From Porphyra umbilicalis (Eukaryota > Rhodophyta > Bangiophyceae > Bangiales > Bangiaceae): a DNA stretch of 64,000 nt. The position numbers and the translations under genes were made by a program. This document shows, one piece after another, positions 10,860 through 21,403 of the stretch; position 1 is the first letter of the stretch; each line of letters starts with the position of its first letter. Under the pieces are notes generated by a model. The model was given only the letters and a program-made list of their open reading frames with translations, was not told where the DNA came from and did no database searches. Location of the stretch: positions 124,001 through 188,000 of the forward strand of contig KV918815.1 of assembly GCA_002049455.2 (NCBI GenBank), given 5' to 3'.

Positions 10860-11821
10860 TTGAATCCTCTCGATGAGACACTCTAATGTACAAGGAAGAC
10901 AAACATCCCGGTCATAATTCCAGGCACGTGCGTGCAACACCCTGGCCTTCAGGGCATTGGCGCGCTGGGCGACGCATCGACACTGTGTACGCCGGCCGGC
11001 TCCATAGCCGCGAGCACGCACGGGGGTACGTAAAGCCACGTTGCCGTGGTGGGGGGGGCGTGGGGCGGGGAAAGGGGTGCCGCCGCCGCCACCGCCACGG
11101 CGGCGGCCCGCCGGCGTGGCGCAACGCCCACGGGCGGGGCAGTCACCCCGCCGCGTCGCGCCCCTGCTCGCGGCGGGTGGGGCGGCCGACACGGCGCACG
11201 GGCGGGCGGGTGGGGTCGACCGCCGCGCGACGGGGCGCCTCTACCCGCACCAGTAGATGGCGTCAGCAACCGCCAACTCGCCGCCGCAGAAGACGCCGGC
11301 GCGCAGGCATGATCACCCGCAGGTCATCGTGGACGCTTTGAACCCCAGAAGTCGCTGCGCGCGCGCGGTTGCCGCGCGCAACTCGGGGCGGTGGGGGGGG
11401 GCAGGGGGGCAGGCGCCCTGTGACCCCTGCGGCAGGACAGTCCTTCTCAGCCACTTAACTCTATTCGCTTTTAGCGTCATCGCGTCCCTTCCAACGCTGA
11501 CACACTCTCAGATCCCTGAGGACACAACAGCAGACTGCCACCTCTGAAACGGAGAGCAAAGTCCTGTGATCTAAGTATATGTGTGCATCACTACACTTTG
11601 AGAGCACCCTGTCCTAAAGGCCAGGGAACTGGTGAAAAGCTTCACGACCATTGAACGTTGCTGTCTCAACTGGTTGAGAGATTGGTCAAAAACTCGCTGT
11701 GTGAAACCAAATCTGACTCAACCAGTGTTGCCTCACTGACAGAGGGGCTACCGGGTCTGGACCCACTCAAAGATGGTCGCAAAGACCATCTTCGAGGGCG
11801 CCCAGCTTCGGGGCCGTACTG
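10860..11821. repeat. Dispersed repeat: first copy of a GC-rich module plus an AT-richer tail
   Basis: From about 10,918 (ATTCCAGGCACGTGCGTGCA) to 11,628 this region matches 17,093-17,790. A partial copy lies at 32,750-33,240, and an inverted partial copy at 26,742-27,170. The tail (11,424-11,628, starting near CAGGACAGTCCTTCTCAGCC) recurs at 17,600-17,790 and 35,570-35,770. No terminal inverted repeat was found and no frame looks coding. The remaining bases to 11,821 contain a small hairpin (AGATGGTC and GACCATCT, near 11,773-11,793) and nothing else. Confidence 0.7.
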
Positions 11822-12470
11822 TATTGGGTTGAATCAAGCAGCCGACGACAACAGGCGTTTGCGGGCACTGCGCAGGGGGAAAGGGGGGGGGGGGACCAAC
11901 CCGCCGCGCCGACACTGTCAGCATGGGCGTGCGCGGGGACGGGCGAAAGACACCGGCCAATATGAGTGCGTGAGAAGGAGGTACCCCAGACGGGCGGTGA
12001 GAGCGGGTCGACACGGCGGTGATAGAGACGGGGCGCGGCGCGCAGTGCCACGCCGGAAGAAGACCGGGTACCCAGGACCGCCGCATCCACGAGGGCCCCC
12101 CTTCCCACCGCCATCCGCGTGCCTTGACTTGGTCGCGGCTGCGGCGGCCCGACGCGGCAGCCGAGAGGTTTCCACGCCGCCGATGGGGGGGGGGTCGCCG
12201 CCGCCGACGGGCAGGCGTCGCCAGCGGGAAGGAGGACGGCGCAAACAGTCGCGTCATACCGCCAACGACGACGAGGCGGGGGGCCGCCATCACGACGGCG
12301 ACGCCCACCACGGCGGCAACATGCCGCCGTCGTGAGGGGGAGATGGTGGGGGGGGGGGGGGGAGGAGGGCGGCCGTAGGGGGGAGGTGCTGGCCCCTACG
12401 GCGACAGCGGTCGGGGGTTCTGCGCCGGGGGGGCGCACCCCCCCTCTGTTTTCCTCCTTTTAATCGTCAG

Positions 12471-13850
12471 CCCTATGGGAACAGAACCAGGATAAAACCG
12501 GGATATTGCCAGGATGTGGCAGGATCTGAGGACTTCGCCATGAGAAGGGAGGCCTCTCCCACTGAGGCTTGTGCTTACAGATACACTATGCTTGCCAGAA
12601 GGGCTCCACGCCACCTTCCGGAATTGCATGACAGCAACGAAGAGTTTCCGACCACTTGATTGGTCACATGAACCGACTCGGGTGCTCCTGACCAGCAGCC
12701 CAAGGACTTGGCATGTCGGGGTCTTCGTCGCAACGGCTCGTCGACCACTCGCCATCGTCGTCGCCGTGCTGTCGTCGTATGTGCACGGTACTGCTTGACT
12801 CACCTATCCGCTCTGTGTTCCTTAGCAGGTATGGCCTCATGTCTCTTTTTTCGAAGGTGACAACGAGGGTTTGCAGTGGTCCGCCCCGGTGTCCTGCTTC
12901 TCGGGTTGGTCTGGAGGTGCGTGACATATCTCTCCCCCCTCCATGCCCGTCGATTCTCTGCTCCCTCTCTTCCTGTGTGCTTTCCCTTTGTTATCACTCA
13001 TCCTGTGTGCTTTCTCTGTGTTATCTCTCTTCCTGTTTGCTTTCTTTTTGTTTTGCTAGCGAGCCACCAACCTTCTCACACGTTTGGCCGCGCGTGGAGC
13101 TAAGTCCCTGTTTGCGGAAGCGGGGAGGGGGGTTGTGTTATTGGGGCTTTTTGCACGATGGGGATGGATGGAATTCGTCTGTGTTCTTGCGTTGCAATAG
13201 TGGCGCTCGGATCGTGGTGTGATGCCCATTTTTCCGGCGAGCTGTATGTTCTCTCGTGACCTTCGTGACTGCGTTGCTCTGCTCCTGTCTGCCGCGTTGC
13301 TCAGCTCGTCTCTGCTCCTCTGCTTGCTTATCTGGCTGCCTTATGTCGTGCGCCTCCTTTTGCTTGTATTGTACAAGTTGGAGGGGTGAGGAGTGAGAGA
13401 GGGGGTGTGTTGGCCGCGGTTTGTGGGAGGCGAGTGGACGGTGTCATGTCGTGTGCGGCTCTTTTGCGGGGCCATACGTTGGCGCTGAGTGGTGCTGGGT
13501 GAGTGCCTTAACCTCCTGGACTTGGGCGACGTCATCGCGCATGGGTTCGCCGAGATGGCGGTCGTCATGGCGGCCGTCTTTTTCCCACTTCTTTTTTCCC
13601 GTAGGGAAGAAGACGGCCACGAGCGTCTGTAGTGTCAAATCAGTATTACTACAATTCACATGCTGGCATGAAATTGCTGTAATGTAGCCGGCCGCGCTCA
13701 GGCACCCGGCTGCTGTCGACGGCCCGTGAGGGCGATTCTGAGCCAATCAAAGTTCAGCCGATCCCGGTTTTATCCTGGTCTTGCCCCTGCCCAAGGCCGA
13801 TGAGCCTGCGATGGCGATCCCGGTTTTATCCCGGTTCTGTTCCCATAGGG
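12471..13850. mobile_element. DNA transposon, 1,380 bp, non-autonomous, CAG target duplication
   Basis: The terminal inverted repeats start CCCTATGGGAACAGAACC and extend 34 bases with one mismatch. The target triplet CAG flanks both sides (12468-12470 and 13851-13853). The empty site is preserved in the second duplication copy at about 29,580, where CGTCAG runs straight into GCAACC. A 3-bp target duplication fits PIF/Harbinger or CACTA groups, but the terminal sequence matches neither canonical start, so the superfamily is left open. The interior has lower GC content and no recognisable transposase. Confidence 0.85.
12971..13060. repeat. Three tandem 30-bp units
   Basis: Three adjacent units begin TCCTGTGTGCTTTC or TCCTGTTTGCTTTC, at 12971, 13001 and 13031. 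They lie inside the 1,380-bp transposon. The third unit is the most diverged. Confidence 0.8.
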
Positions 13851-14004
13851 CAGGCAACCGTGTACCACCTTGCTCCCCAGAACAACTGCAATCTTCCCAA
13901 CCGGCCCCCGGCCATCCCCCCCCGCCCCCGCCCCGGCGGGGGGGATGGCTAGCTCAGCCGGTGCACCCCTCCTTCGCTCCCCCCCGCCCCCCCCCCGGAC
14001 GTGT

Positions 14005-15303
14005 TCAGTCGACGAACGCGCAACCAGAGAGTTGGTCGAGCGCCCAAATAATCTCGCCTGCTACGGGGGTAGGCCGAAGGATAGCGGGGGCAATGTCGTC
14101 TGTCCGCACACACCCGACTGTGTTGCATACCTCTGCCACCAGCTCCATGCGAGTGTCATCGCATCTACGTCTGTTCGGCTGAGAACAGTACTGTGCAAAA
14201 CAAGAGGGGCGCGCCGATGGGAGGTACAGCGACGGCTGCGTGGTCTCAGCCACCAGCTCGAGGGGGCCTCGCGGCCTGGTGTACCACCTGTACGTCATAC
14301 CGGTGGGGCGGGTGCCATTGCCCACCCGCCGCCGCCCGCCGCCGCGGTTGTTGGCTGAGACGGTGACGGTGACGGGTGACCCCATGACGGTGGGCGGGTA
14401 CACGCCGCGCACCATATTGGGGGGCTCCGTGTCCTGGTTGACCAGCGAGGGGTTGGCCGCCGACACGGAGAGGGTGGTGGCGCCGCCCACCCTGTCCTCC
14501 GTGCTACTCACCAGCCCGCTGGTCTCGGTACACGCTGTGCGGCTTACCTCCACGTACGCCACCGCCCCGTCATCAGCGGCCGTCACGCCCCCAGACAGAA
14601 TCCGATTCTCAATCGTTGTGACGTTGAAAACGGGGGCGGAGCGGCGGGTCGTCTTGTCTGCCCGCCGCACGACGGCCACCAGCCGAAAGCCCGGGAGGGG
14701 GTCTCGAGGGTTTGGCGACACGTCCTTCGAAAGAGACACGGTGGTGTAGAGGGTGACCCCATCGCCGGGTGCCAGCGCCAGGCGCTGCGGGGGCAGCGGG
14801 TTCGCCATTTCCATCCGCAGCGGGGACCTCCCCAGGAACACACTTGCCTCCGAGCGGGTGCAAACGGGTACGCCCGTGGAGGAGGGGACCACGCACAGCT
14901 CTGCGAAAAAGGAGCGGGGCCCGCACGACGGGGGGGACCCTTCCGCGTTGCCCCTCATAATCGGCGGTCCCTCCCAGATCTTGACGACGCCCTCGTACTC
15001 GAGGCGGGGCGCCCCCGCCGCCGGGACAAGGGTAGAGTAGACCTGCAAGCGGGCCTCGACAAACTTCAGTGGGCCGCCGGGGGGCCCGACCGGAGGACAG
15101 AGCCGGGCGGAGACGATCCACAACCAGGTGTACGCTCGGAAGATCCCCTCCGGGTTGGGTGCGTACATGGTGAGTGTCGGCGCAGGAACCCCGCAGCCGC
15201 CGGGCGCCGCGGTGGGGATGGGCAGCCCCGGCGGGGGGGGGGGGACGCCGCCGTCGGCGGCAGCAGCGTCGGCGACGGGGGGGGGTCGGTGCCCGCGCCC
15301 GCG

Positions 15304-15334
<31 letters not shown>

Positions 15335-15347
15335 CGGTGGCGGCAGC

Positions 15348-15433
<86 letters not shown>

Positions 15434-15582
15434 GGCTGCCGCTGCGGCCGCCCCCCCCCCCCGCCCGTGGCGGCGGCCAGGGCCGCCGCCGCCACCCCTA
15501 CGGCCAAAGCAGCAACGGCGACGGCCCGGTGGTGACGGGAGCGGCGGCGGCGGCGGGCGGCCACCTGCCCGGCGGGGGCCAT
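14005..15582 (-). CDS. Secreted protein with Ig-like C-terminal region, copy 1
   Basis: The start is the ATG at 15582. It gives a basic n-region (Arg/His-rich, about residues 9-18) and a hydrophobic Ala/Val/Leu core (about 19-38), a classic signal peptide. A low-complexity linker follows, encoded by a CGG/CCG run and read here as poly-Arg. A cysteine-containing ectodomain runs from about residue 130 to 525. Near residue 426, MTYRWYT followed by LVAETTQPSLYL and LVAEVCNTVGCV gives the Tyr-x-Trp and Val-x-Cys pattern of an Ig-like beta-sandwich. There is no membrane segment or GPI signal at the C-terminus (CAFVD), so the product is probably extracellular. The poly-Arg linker is suspicious: a one-base shift in the flanking C and G runs would make it poly-Pro, as in algal wall glycoproteins. 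A second copy lies at 29736-31227. The family was not named. Confidence 0.7.
15301..15433. repeat. CGG trinucleotide array, copy 1
   Basis: A nearly pure CGG array of about 130 bases lies within the linker of the secreted protein. The matching array in copy 2 (31,015-31,078) is about half as long, so the tract has expanded or contracted since duplication. Confidence 0.85.
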
Positions 15583-15599
15583 GGCCACCGCCCCCGCTG

Positions 15600-17092
15600 C
15601 CAAAAGTCGGAGTGGGGGGGGGGGGGGTGTGCGGGGAATGAAGGGACGACAGCGGGTGGGGTCGGGGTGGGGGGGTGTGGCGGGGAGTGGGGGGCTGCTC
15701 ATGGGGGGGGGGGGTGGGGAGGAGGGGCGGGGGGAGGAACCGTCGGTGGTTGATAACTCCGGGGCGGGGGGGTGTGGGGCGCTCTGGGCGAGTCGCGGGC
15801 GGCAGCGCGGGCGGCTGGCACAGGCCCTGGGTGGTGGGGCGGGCACGGGCGGGTGGGGCGGGCACGGGGGGGTGGCCCTGGCGCTGGCGGGTGGCGGGGG
15901 AGTGGGGCGCGGGAGGAGGGGGCGCCTTGGGGTCCCCCCCAACCGCCCATTCCCCCCCTGCCCGCTGCCCCCGGGGGGGTGCTCGGGGGGCAGCGGCGGG
16001 ACACCCCCCCCGCCCCCGCCCCCCTGCCAAGGACGGACAGTATCGCGAGGGTGGGAGGGGGGGGCGGGGGGACGGGGGTCCCCCGCCAACGCGGCGGCGG
16101 GGGCGGGCGGTGAGGGCCGGGGCGCATTGGGCTCGCAACTGGTCGGCGGTGCCCCGAGGCGGGGGGGGGGGGGCACGGCGGGAGGAGCAGCGCTCAAGCC
16201 AGGGGGGATAGGGCGCCGCGCAGTGGTGCTTATCGTGTGTTCACGCGCAAACGTGTTTTTCATGTCAAAAGCTCCGAAACCCCTTCCGCCAGGCCCTCCG
16301 CAAGGAAGTAGATTTGTGGAAGAACTGTAGAGGAACTCCGAGAGAGGCCACAAGAGTTGGTGGCTTACATTTCACGGGGCGACCCACAGGTTGGTGCAGA
16401 TGAAATTTCCAGCTGCCAACAGCGACACGCAGCCAATCGCCATGACGGCTAAGGGTCACAATGATCCAATCGTCAAACAAAATCGACCGCGTCACCGCAT
16501 GTGTGGCTGTTGTTGGCCAGCTGCACAGGCTGCTGACTGCTGGGAGATTGTCAATGCCTACGGCGAAAGCGACATGGTCGTTCTATAGCTAGGCCTCCTC
16601 CGTAAGATGCTGACGTCTCAACTATTTGCGACGTGCATGGAAGCGGCGACCGGGCTGAGGGAAGGCTATGGCCGTGCTCAGCGCCTCGAGACGGTTCGGA
16701 TGGTGTAAAGTTGACAAACCGGACAACGCGCTCTTCCGCTGCGCAAGTTGTTGTGGGCGAATTCGCCCTTTCCGGCGCCATCCAGGAGGGTCCGCAAGCT
16801 TTTTATGGAGCTTTTTACAATAGTTGCGCGTTTGCGCGTGAACACACGATGAGCACCACTGCGCCGCTAGGCCCGGTGGGGCCGTCGCGCCAGCGCGGCC
16901 AGTGTGTCAGCGGGTAGAGTGGCCGCGGGGACGCCACGGGGTAGATAGCCGCGGCGTCACAGTGGGGGGCGGGCGCTGCCACGGAAGTCGCGCTGCCGGG
17001 GGGGCGAGGCGGATGGGCAGTGTGTCAAGCGGGCGGGGGGCAGCCAGACGGACGCGGGGCTGACGCGCGACGAGCAAAAGGCCCTGTTGTCG
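15600..17092. other. 5' flank of the secreted protein gene and duplicated non-coding DNA
   Basis: It starts with G-rich DNA (15,610-16,170) having runs of 8-11 G, then drops in GC content at 16,220-16,850. The latter holds two occurrences of GCGCAAACG or its close relative next to GTGTTCACGCG (about 16,235-16,255) and its inverse (about 16,825-16,845), so this 600-bp stretch is bounded by short inverted repeats and may be an old element. Everything here is also present in copy 2 (31,250-32,750). The long open frames on both strands are composition artefacts. Confidence 0.4.
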
Positions 17093-18216
17093 ATTCCAGG
17101 CACGTGCGTGCAATACCCTGTGGCGTTCAGGGCGGTGGCGCGCTCGGCGACGCATCGACACGGGGCACGCCGGCCCGCCCCATGGCCGCGAGCGCGCACG
17201 GGGGCACGCACAGCCACGTTGCCTTGGCGGGGAGCGCGCGGGGCGGGGAAAGGGGTGCCGCCGCCGCCACGACAGCGGCGGCGGCCCGCCGGCGTCGCGC
17301 GACGCCCACCAGAGAGGCCGTCACTCAGCCGCGCAGCGCACCTGCGCACGGCGGGCGGGGCGGCCGACACAGCGCACGGGCCGGCGGGTGGGATCGACCG
17401 CTGCGCGAGGGGGCGCCTCCAACGGCGCTGCTCGATGGCGTCAGAAAATGCAGACGAGCCGCCGCTACAGAAGCTGGCGCGCAGGCACGATCACCCGCGG
17501 GTCATCGTGGGCGGGTCGAACCCCGGAATTCGCCGCGCGCGGTCGCCGCGCGCAACTCGGGGGGGGCAGGGGGGCAGGCGCCCTGTGACCCCTGTGGCAG
17601 GACAGTCCTTCTCAGCCACTTATCTCTATTCGCTTTTAGCGTCATTGCGACCCTTCCAACGCTGACACACTCTCAGATCCCTGAGGACACAACAGCAGAC
17701 TGCCACCTCTGAAACGGAGAGCAAGTCCCGTGATCTAAGTACATTTGTGCATCACTACACTTTGAAAGCACCCTGTTCTAAAGGCCAGGGAATACAGTGC
17801 GTTCTCGCTACAAGAGACAGCTGATTCGGCTCAATATGAATAAAAGTGGCCTACGCGAACTGGAATGAAAGACACGCGACCCATATTCCCTGGAGACGAT
17901 TCTCTTGTATTGCTGTATTCCGAGTTTTGGCCGATGTGGTCGAAGTCAAGGCAGGGTCTCGGTCAACTACCCATTGGTCAAATGACTTTATCCGGCTGAA
18001 TGGATGGCTGAGAAACTGTTTCGCACAGCTGATCACCCCTCTTGACATCGACGGCGTCAGCCAAAATTGTAGACAGCAATAACGAGATCTCACTGTACAT
18101 TGCGTATGCGATTATATCCGGCTCGATTATATCCAGTGGTGGACATAATCGAGCCGATCTCGCGCGAGGGCGGCGGACTGGAACTGTCCCAGAACCACCT
18201 CAGACGTTCTTCAAAC
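17093..18216. repeat. Dispersed module with tail, second copy, plus start of AT-richer block
   Basis: 17,093-17,790 repeats the module at 10,918-11,628. From 17,790 the sequence continues into a block shared only with 35,770-36,645. At 17,910-17,930 it preserves the empty site (TATTGCTGTATTCC) of the TA-flanked element found in the other copy at 35,894. A short inverted repeat, GGCTCGATTATATCC and its near complement, lies at 18,119-18,155. No gene was seen. Confidence 0.65.
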
Positions 18217-19073
18217 GCAGGGCTGTCAGCGTTTGGTTTGGTTTGCCAAACATGAACGGAATTCAACCTGATTCACTTGAATGCTGGAGCGTTCAGGTTG
18301 AACGCAACATGTCAAAGGACGTACTTGTTCCGCGTAATACTTAGTGTGCCACGTTTCATGTCGTGGAGATCGTGCTTGGGGAAGTCGGTTTGTCTGACTC
18401 GACCTCCATCGAGCTTGAGTCGCCAAGCCGATGTAGCGTGTGCATAGCAGGCCTGCTACAGTCCCGGCGACAGAACCCTGCTTGCCTGCCCCACCACCGC
18501 GACACAATCCAAACGACTGGTACGAGCCGACGGCGGGGCGACGACGTTGACAACCGCCTGGGCCTCCGCGCAGTAACGGAGACGGGGGGACCAAACAGAA
18601 GGGACCAAACACCGATACGTGTAGACGGGGCGTTGAGGGCAAGTGGATGCCCCGTTGTTCGAGAAGCAGCTTGCTGCACTCCACGCAATCCTGGGTGCGA
18701 CTACGACCCATCCATCTTCCAGCCAAAAAGGCTATGATTCACGCACACGTTGACAGCAGATGAATCGATCTACGTACTCAGCGCCTAGGGTGCTACACAG
18801 CCGATTGGCAACAGTTGACATGAAGGAGGGTCTGGGAGCAGAACTCTCAGCGCGACTGATCTGCAAGGGGTATGGCAACGATGCAGTCAGAGCGGCCGCA
18901 CAGCGCCGAGCCACCTCGCTGATCAATTTGAAGTGGTCAACGAAAGCTCCCGTCTGCCCGGGCAATCAATCATAAATATATCCAAGTCGTTTATCGTTTG
19001 GTTTGGTTCGTTTCTTGATATCAACCTGATTCATCGAACCATCTGTATATTCAACATGAACTTACAACCCTGC
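18217..19073. mobile_element. hAT-like element, about 857 bp, present only in copy 1
   Basis: The ends are GCAGGGCTGTCAG and, in reverse complement, GCAGGGTTGTAAG. The CAGGG start is typical of hAT elements. The other duplication copy (36,640-36,650) lacks it, with CTTCATTTAC uninterrupted. The flanks share CTTCA, the first five bases of a possible 8-bp target duplication whose remainder has diverged. Subterminal TTTGGTTTGG and CAACATGAAC-type motifs recur near both ends. No transposase is encoded. Confidence 0.7.
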
Positions 19074-20369
19074 TTCATTTACACCTTGCATTCATGCAGA
19101 TGGGGTTTTTCTCAGGGAGTCGAACATCAAATCCAGTGGCGTTGGCGCACGGCGAGACCCCATTCATCACCCCGCCCCTGCGCAGTGCTCACTAACGCCA
19201 GGCTCGTGACAAGCCGGAAATTCTTGTCACGCACCACCGGATTCTCGCACAGTAGCCTGCTTGACACGTCCCCCTGGGTCAAAAAAGAGGGTCGTCTGTC
19301 AAAATACAGAAAAAGATTGACAACCCCACTGCCATGGGCGTTGCTTTCACGCGCGTCGCGCCTATCGTGGTCGTACTGACGTCCTCTATCAGAAGAGGTA
19401 AGAAAACGTGGCCGTAGAGGCCAGTAACATGGTTCGGGCAAGGGTGCGCATCGTCGGAAGCCTGGTGCCGCCTGACGAAACCCAAACGGCACAGGACGAA
19501 CCCAAACTGCACGAAGTCGTTCGGCTTTTGCTCGAGTGTTCGTCCGGCGAACGAACACCGGATGTTCCCCGGTTTTCGTCCGACAGAGTGACTATCCGCC
19601 CACAGCGACCTGTCAGTGAGGTGCTTGTCCAGGCTTCTGTGAGAGGCATACACACGGCCAGCCCGGCTCGAAGTCGATTTCCATGACAGTCCCAGATCTT
19701 GACAAAAACAAACATGGCCAATCAGAGTCCCTCTGGCGGCAAGGTCACCAAGTCTATGAGACAAGTCAAGCCTCGAGTGCTGGTGCAACTCCAAGTCCGA
19801 ATGAGAAGGCGCTCCTGGAGCATCATGAGAGCGTCCTGCAATCGACCGCAGACAAACTATTTAATATCGTATTGATGAAGACGTAAGGTGTTTGATTTTA
19901 AACATGGGCACCCAATTGTGCCTGTCGTACGGTCTTGCCGGGGCAAGGAGAGGTGTGCCGGTCTGGAGTGGAAGCTACAGGGGAGGGGCGAGCTCTACGA
20001 GAGCAACCGACACATCTTACTGACAGGGCAGTCCTTGCCTTGGCTGACTCTTCTATGTCCGCCATCCTCCCCTGGTCGACACTCACGCACTCTGGTTGCC
20101 ATGCTGCCGAAAGAGCCTTCCTGCATCTGGGGCGGCAGCAGCGGACAAGAGATGGAGGATACTGTGGAGGCGCAAGTTTTACGACGCGGGGGAGCGGACG
20201 TTGACAGCGGTGGACGTGGAGGAGGACAGCGGCGTCGGTAGGGGGGGGGGCAGCGGTGGGCGGGGGACAAGAGGTCGGAAGGGACAAGGTCTGGACGTGA
20301 GCAAGAAGGGTGCAGGGAAGTGTGGACAGTTGCGGCGTGGGGAGGGAGGAGCAAGGTGGGGTGGGGGAC
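19074..20369. other. Duplicated AT-richer DNA, no gene supported
   Basis: This stretch matches 36,791-38,060 nearly throughout. Open frames of 90-170 codons occur on both strands in both copies, but they are kept because the DNA itself is nearly identical, and none has a recognisable domain. A motif like GTTCGTCCGGCGAACGAAC (about 19,538-19,556) is near-palindromic. Nothing else was seen. Confidence 0.45.
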
Positions 20370-20515
20370 GGCGAGGAGGAAGACGGCGGGGAGGGGGACG
20401 GCGGGGAGGGGGACGGCGGGGAGGGGGACGGCGGGGAGGGAGACGGCGGGGAGGGGGACGGCGGGGAGGGGGACGGCGGGGAGGGGGACGGCGGGGAGCG
20501 GGACGGCGGGGAGGC
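20370..20515. repeat. G-rich 15-bp minisatellite, copy 1
   Basis: About ten units close to GACGGCGGGGAGGGG lie head to tail. The counterpart in copy 2 (about 38,065-38,152) has about six, more degenerate units with GGCGAAGAGGGGG variants. Runs of GGGG at short spacing on one strand could form G-quadruplexes. Confidence 0.85.
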
Positions 20516-20658
20516 AGAGGACCGGTGTCCTTAGCTTAGCAGTCTTAGTCGTCATCATTAATGGAGAAATTGTAGCACCGGAAGAAGTACTGTCAGGAGG
20601 ATGCCGAGCTGTGTTTTGGGCGCCAACGTTTGTCTGGACGAAAGGCCTTTCGTTTGGC

Positions 20659-21403
20659 CGAACCCCGGATGGCCCGCAGAGAAGCCGAACCCCGGATCGC
20701 CCGCAAAGAAGCCAGGCGCTATCAGGGCGTGCGGCTATCAGGGCCGTGGCGCTCCACGCCTACGCTCGGGCCCCGAGGGTGCCTCGCTGACACTGAGTTT
20801 TTCGCCGCAGTGCTCGCTACCAAATTTATATAGAAAGATGACCCGTGCATTCCGGGACATGTGATTGATGCAGCGGCGTGCTGCGATTGGACACGAAGCC
20901 TTGGATCGATATTCATCGCATCAAACCCCCCTTTCCAAGGCTGGCATTATCTGAGTTGGAACGATCGCTCTTTTTCGTCCGTCTCTCGTTCGGATAGCAT
21001 CCACCGGACGAATCGACATTCGTCTGCCTTAGCGTTCGGCAGTCGTCCGGTGAGACGAGTGGCCGAATGAAAGGCCTTTCGTCCAGTGAGACGAGCGGCC
21101 GAACAACTCAGATAATGCCAGCCGTGAAAAGGGGGGTTTGATGCGATGAATATCGATTCAAGGCTTCGTGTGCAATCACAGCACGCCGCTGAATCAATCA
21201 CATGTCCCGGAATGCACAGGTCATCTTTCTATATAAATTTGGTAGCGAGCACTGCGGCGAAAAACTCAGTGTCAACGAGGCACCCTCGGGGCCCGAGCGT
21301 AGGCGTGGAGCGCCGGAGCCCTGATAGCCGCACGCCCTGATAGCGCCTGGCTTCTTTGCGGGCGATCCGGGGTTCGGCTTCTCTGCGGGCAATCCGGGGT
21401 TCG
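20659..21403. repeat. Foldback repeat: two 299-bp inverted arms with 147-bp spacer
   Basis: Left arm 20659-20957 and right arm 21105-21403 are near-perfect reverse complements. Each holds an outer pair of 27-bp units (containing CGAACCCCGGATCGCCCG), an A/T-rich centre (CTACCAAATTTATATAG) and an inner end GGCTGGCATTATCTGAGTT. The spacer has GTCCGGTGAGACGAG-type motifs that recur at 41,040-41,100 and 60,620-60,700. A third, single arm interrupted by other DNA is at about 40,535-41,037. The form is that of a foldback transposon, but no target duplication was found and no protein is encoded. Confidence 0.8.

Larger units (their letters stand above)
11822..20661 (+). repeat. Segmental duplication, copy 1, proximal block
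   Basis: From the TATTGGGTTGA near 11,822 to GGCCGA at 20,661 this block matches 28,218-38,299 in the same orientation and order: a GC-rich leader, the secreted Ig-like protein gene, the dispersed module and its tail, a roughly 2-kb AT-richer stretch, and a G-rich minisatellite. Differences between copies are scattered substitutions, homopolymer length changes and whole transposon insertions present in only one copy (12471-13850 and 18217-19073 here). The match resumes distally with the TTC27 region (21,537 here, 60,701 in copy 2). Confidence 0.85.

Noticed and set aside
15128-15753. Long poly-Gly, poly-Ala and poly-Arg frames as structural proteins
   Set aside because: They are readings of a CGG microsatellite in other frames of the secreted-protein gene.
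19279-19794. Open frames kept in both duplicate copies (also 36,973-37,416)
   Set aside because: Conservation simply reflects recent duplication of the DNA. No domain, and frames on both strands are kept equally.
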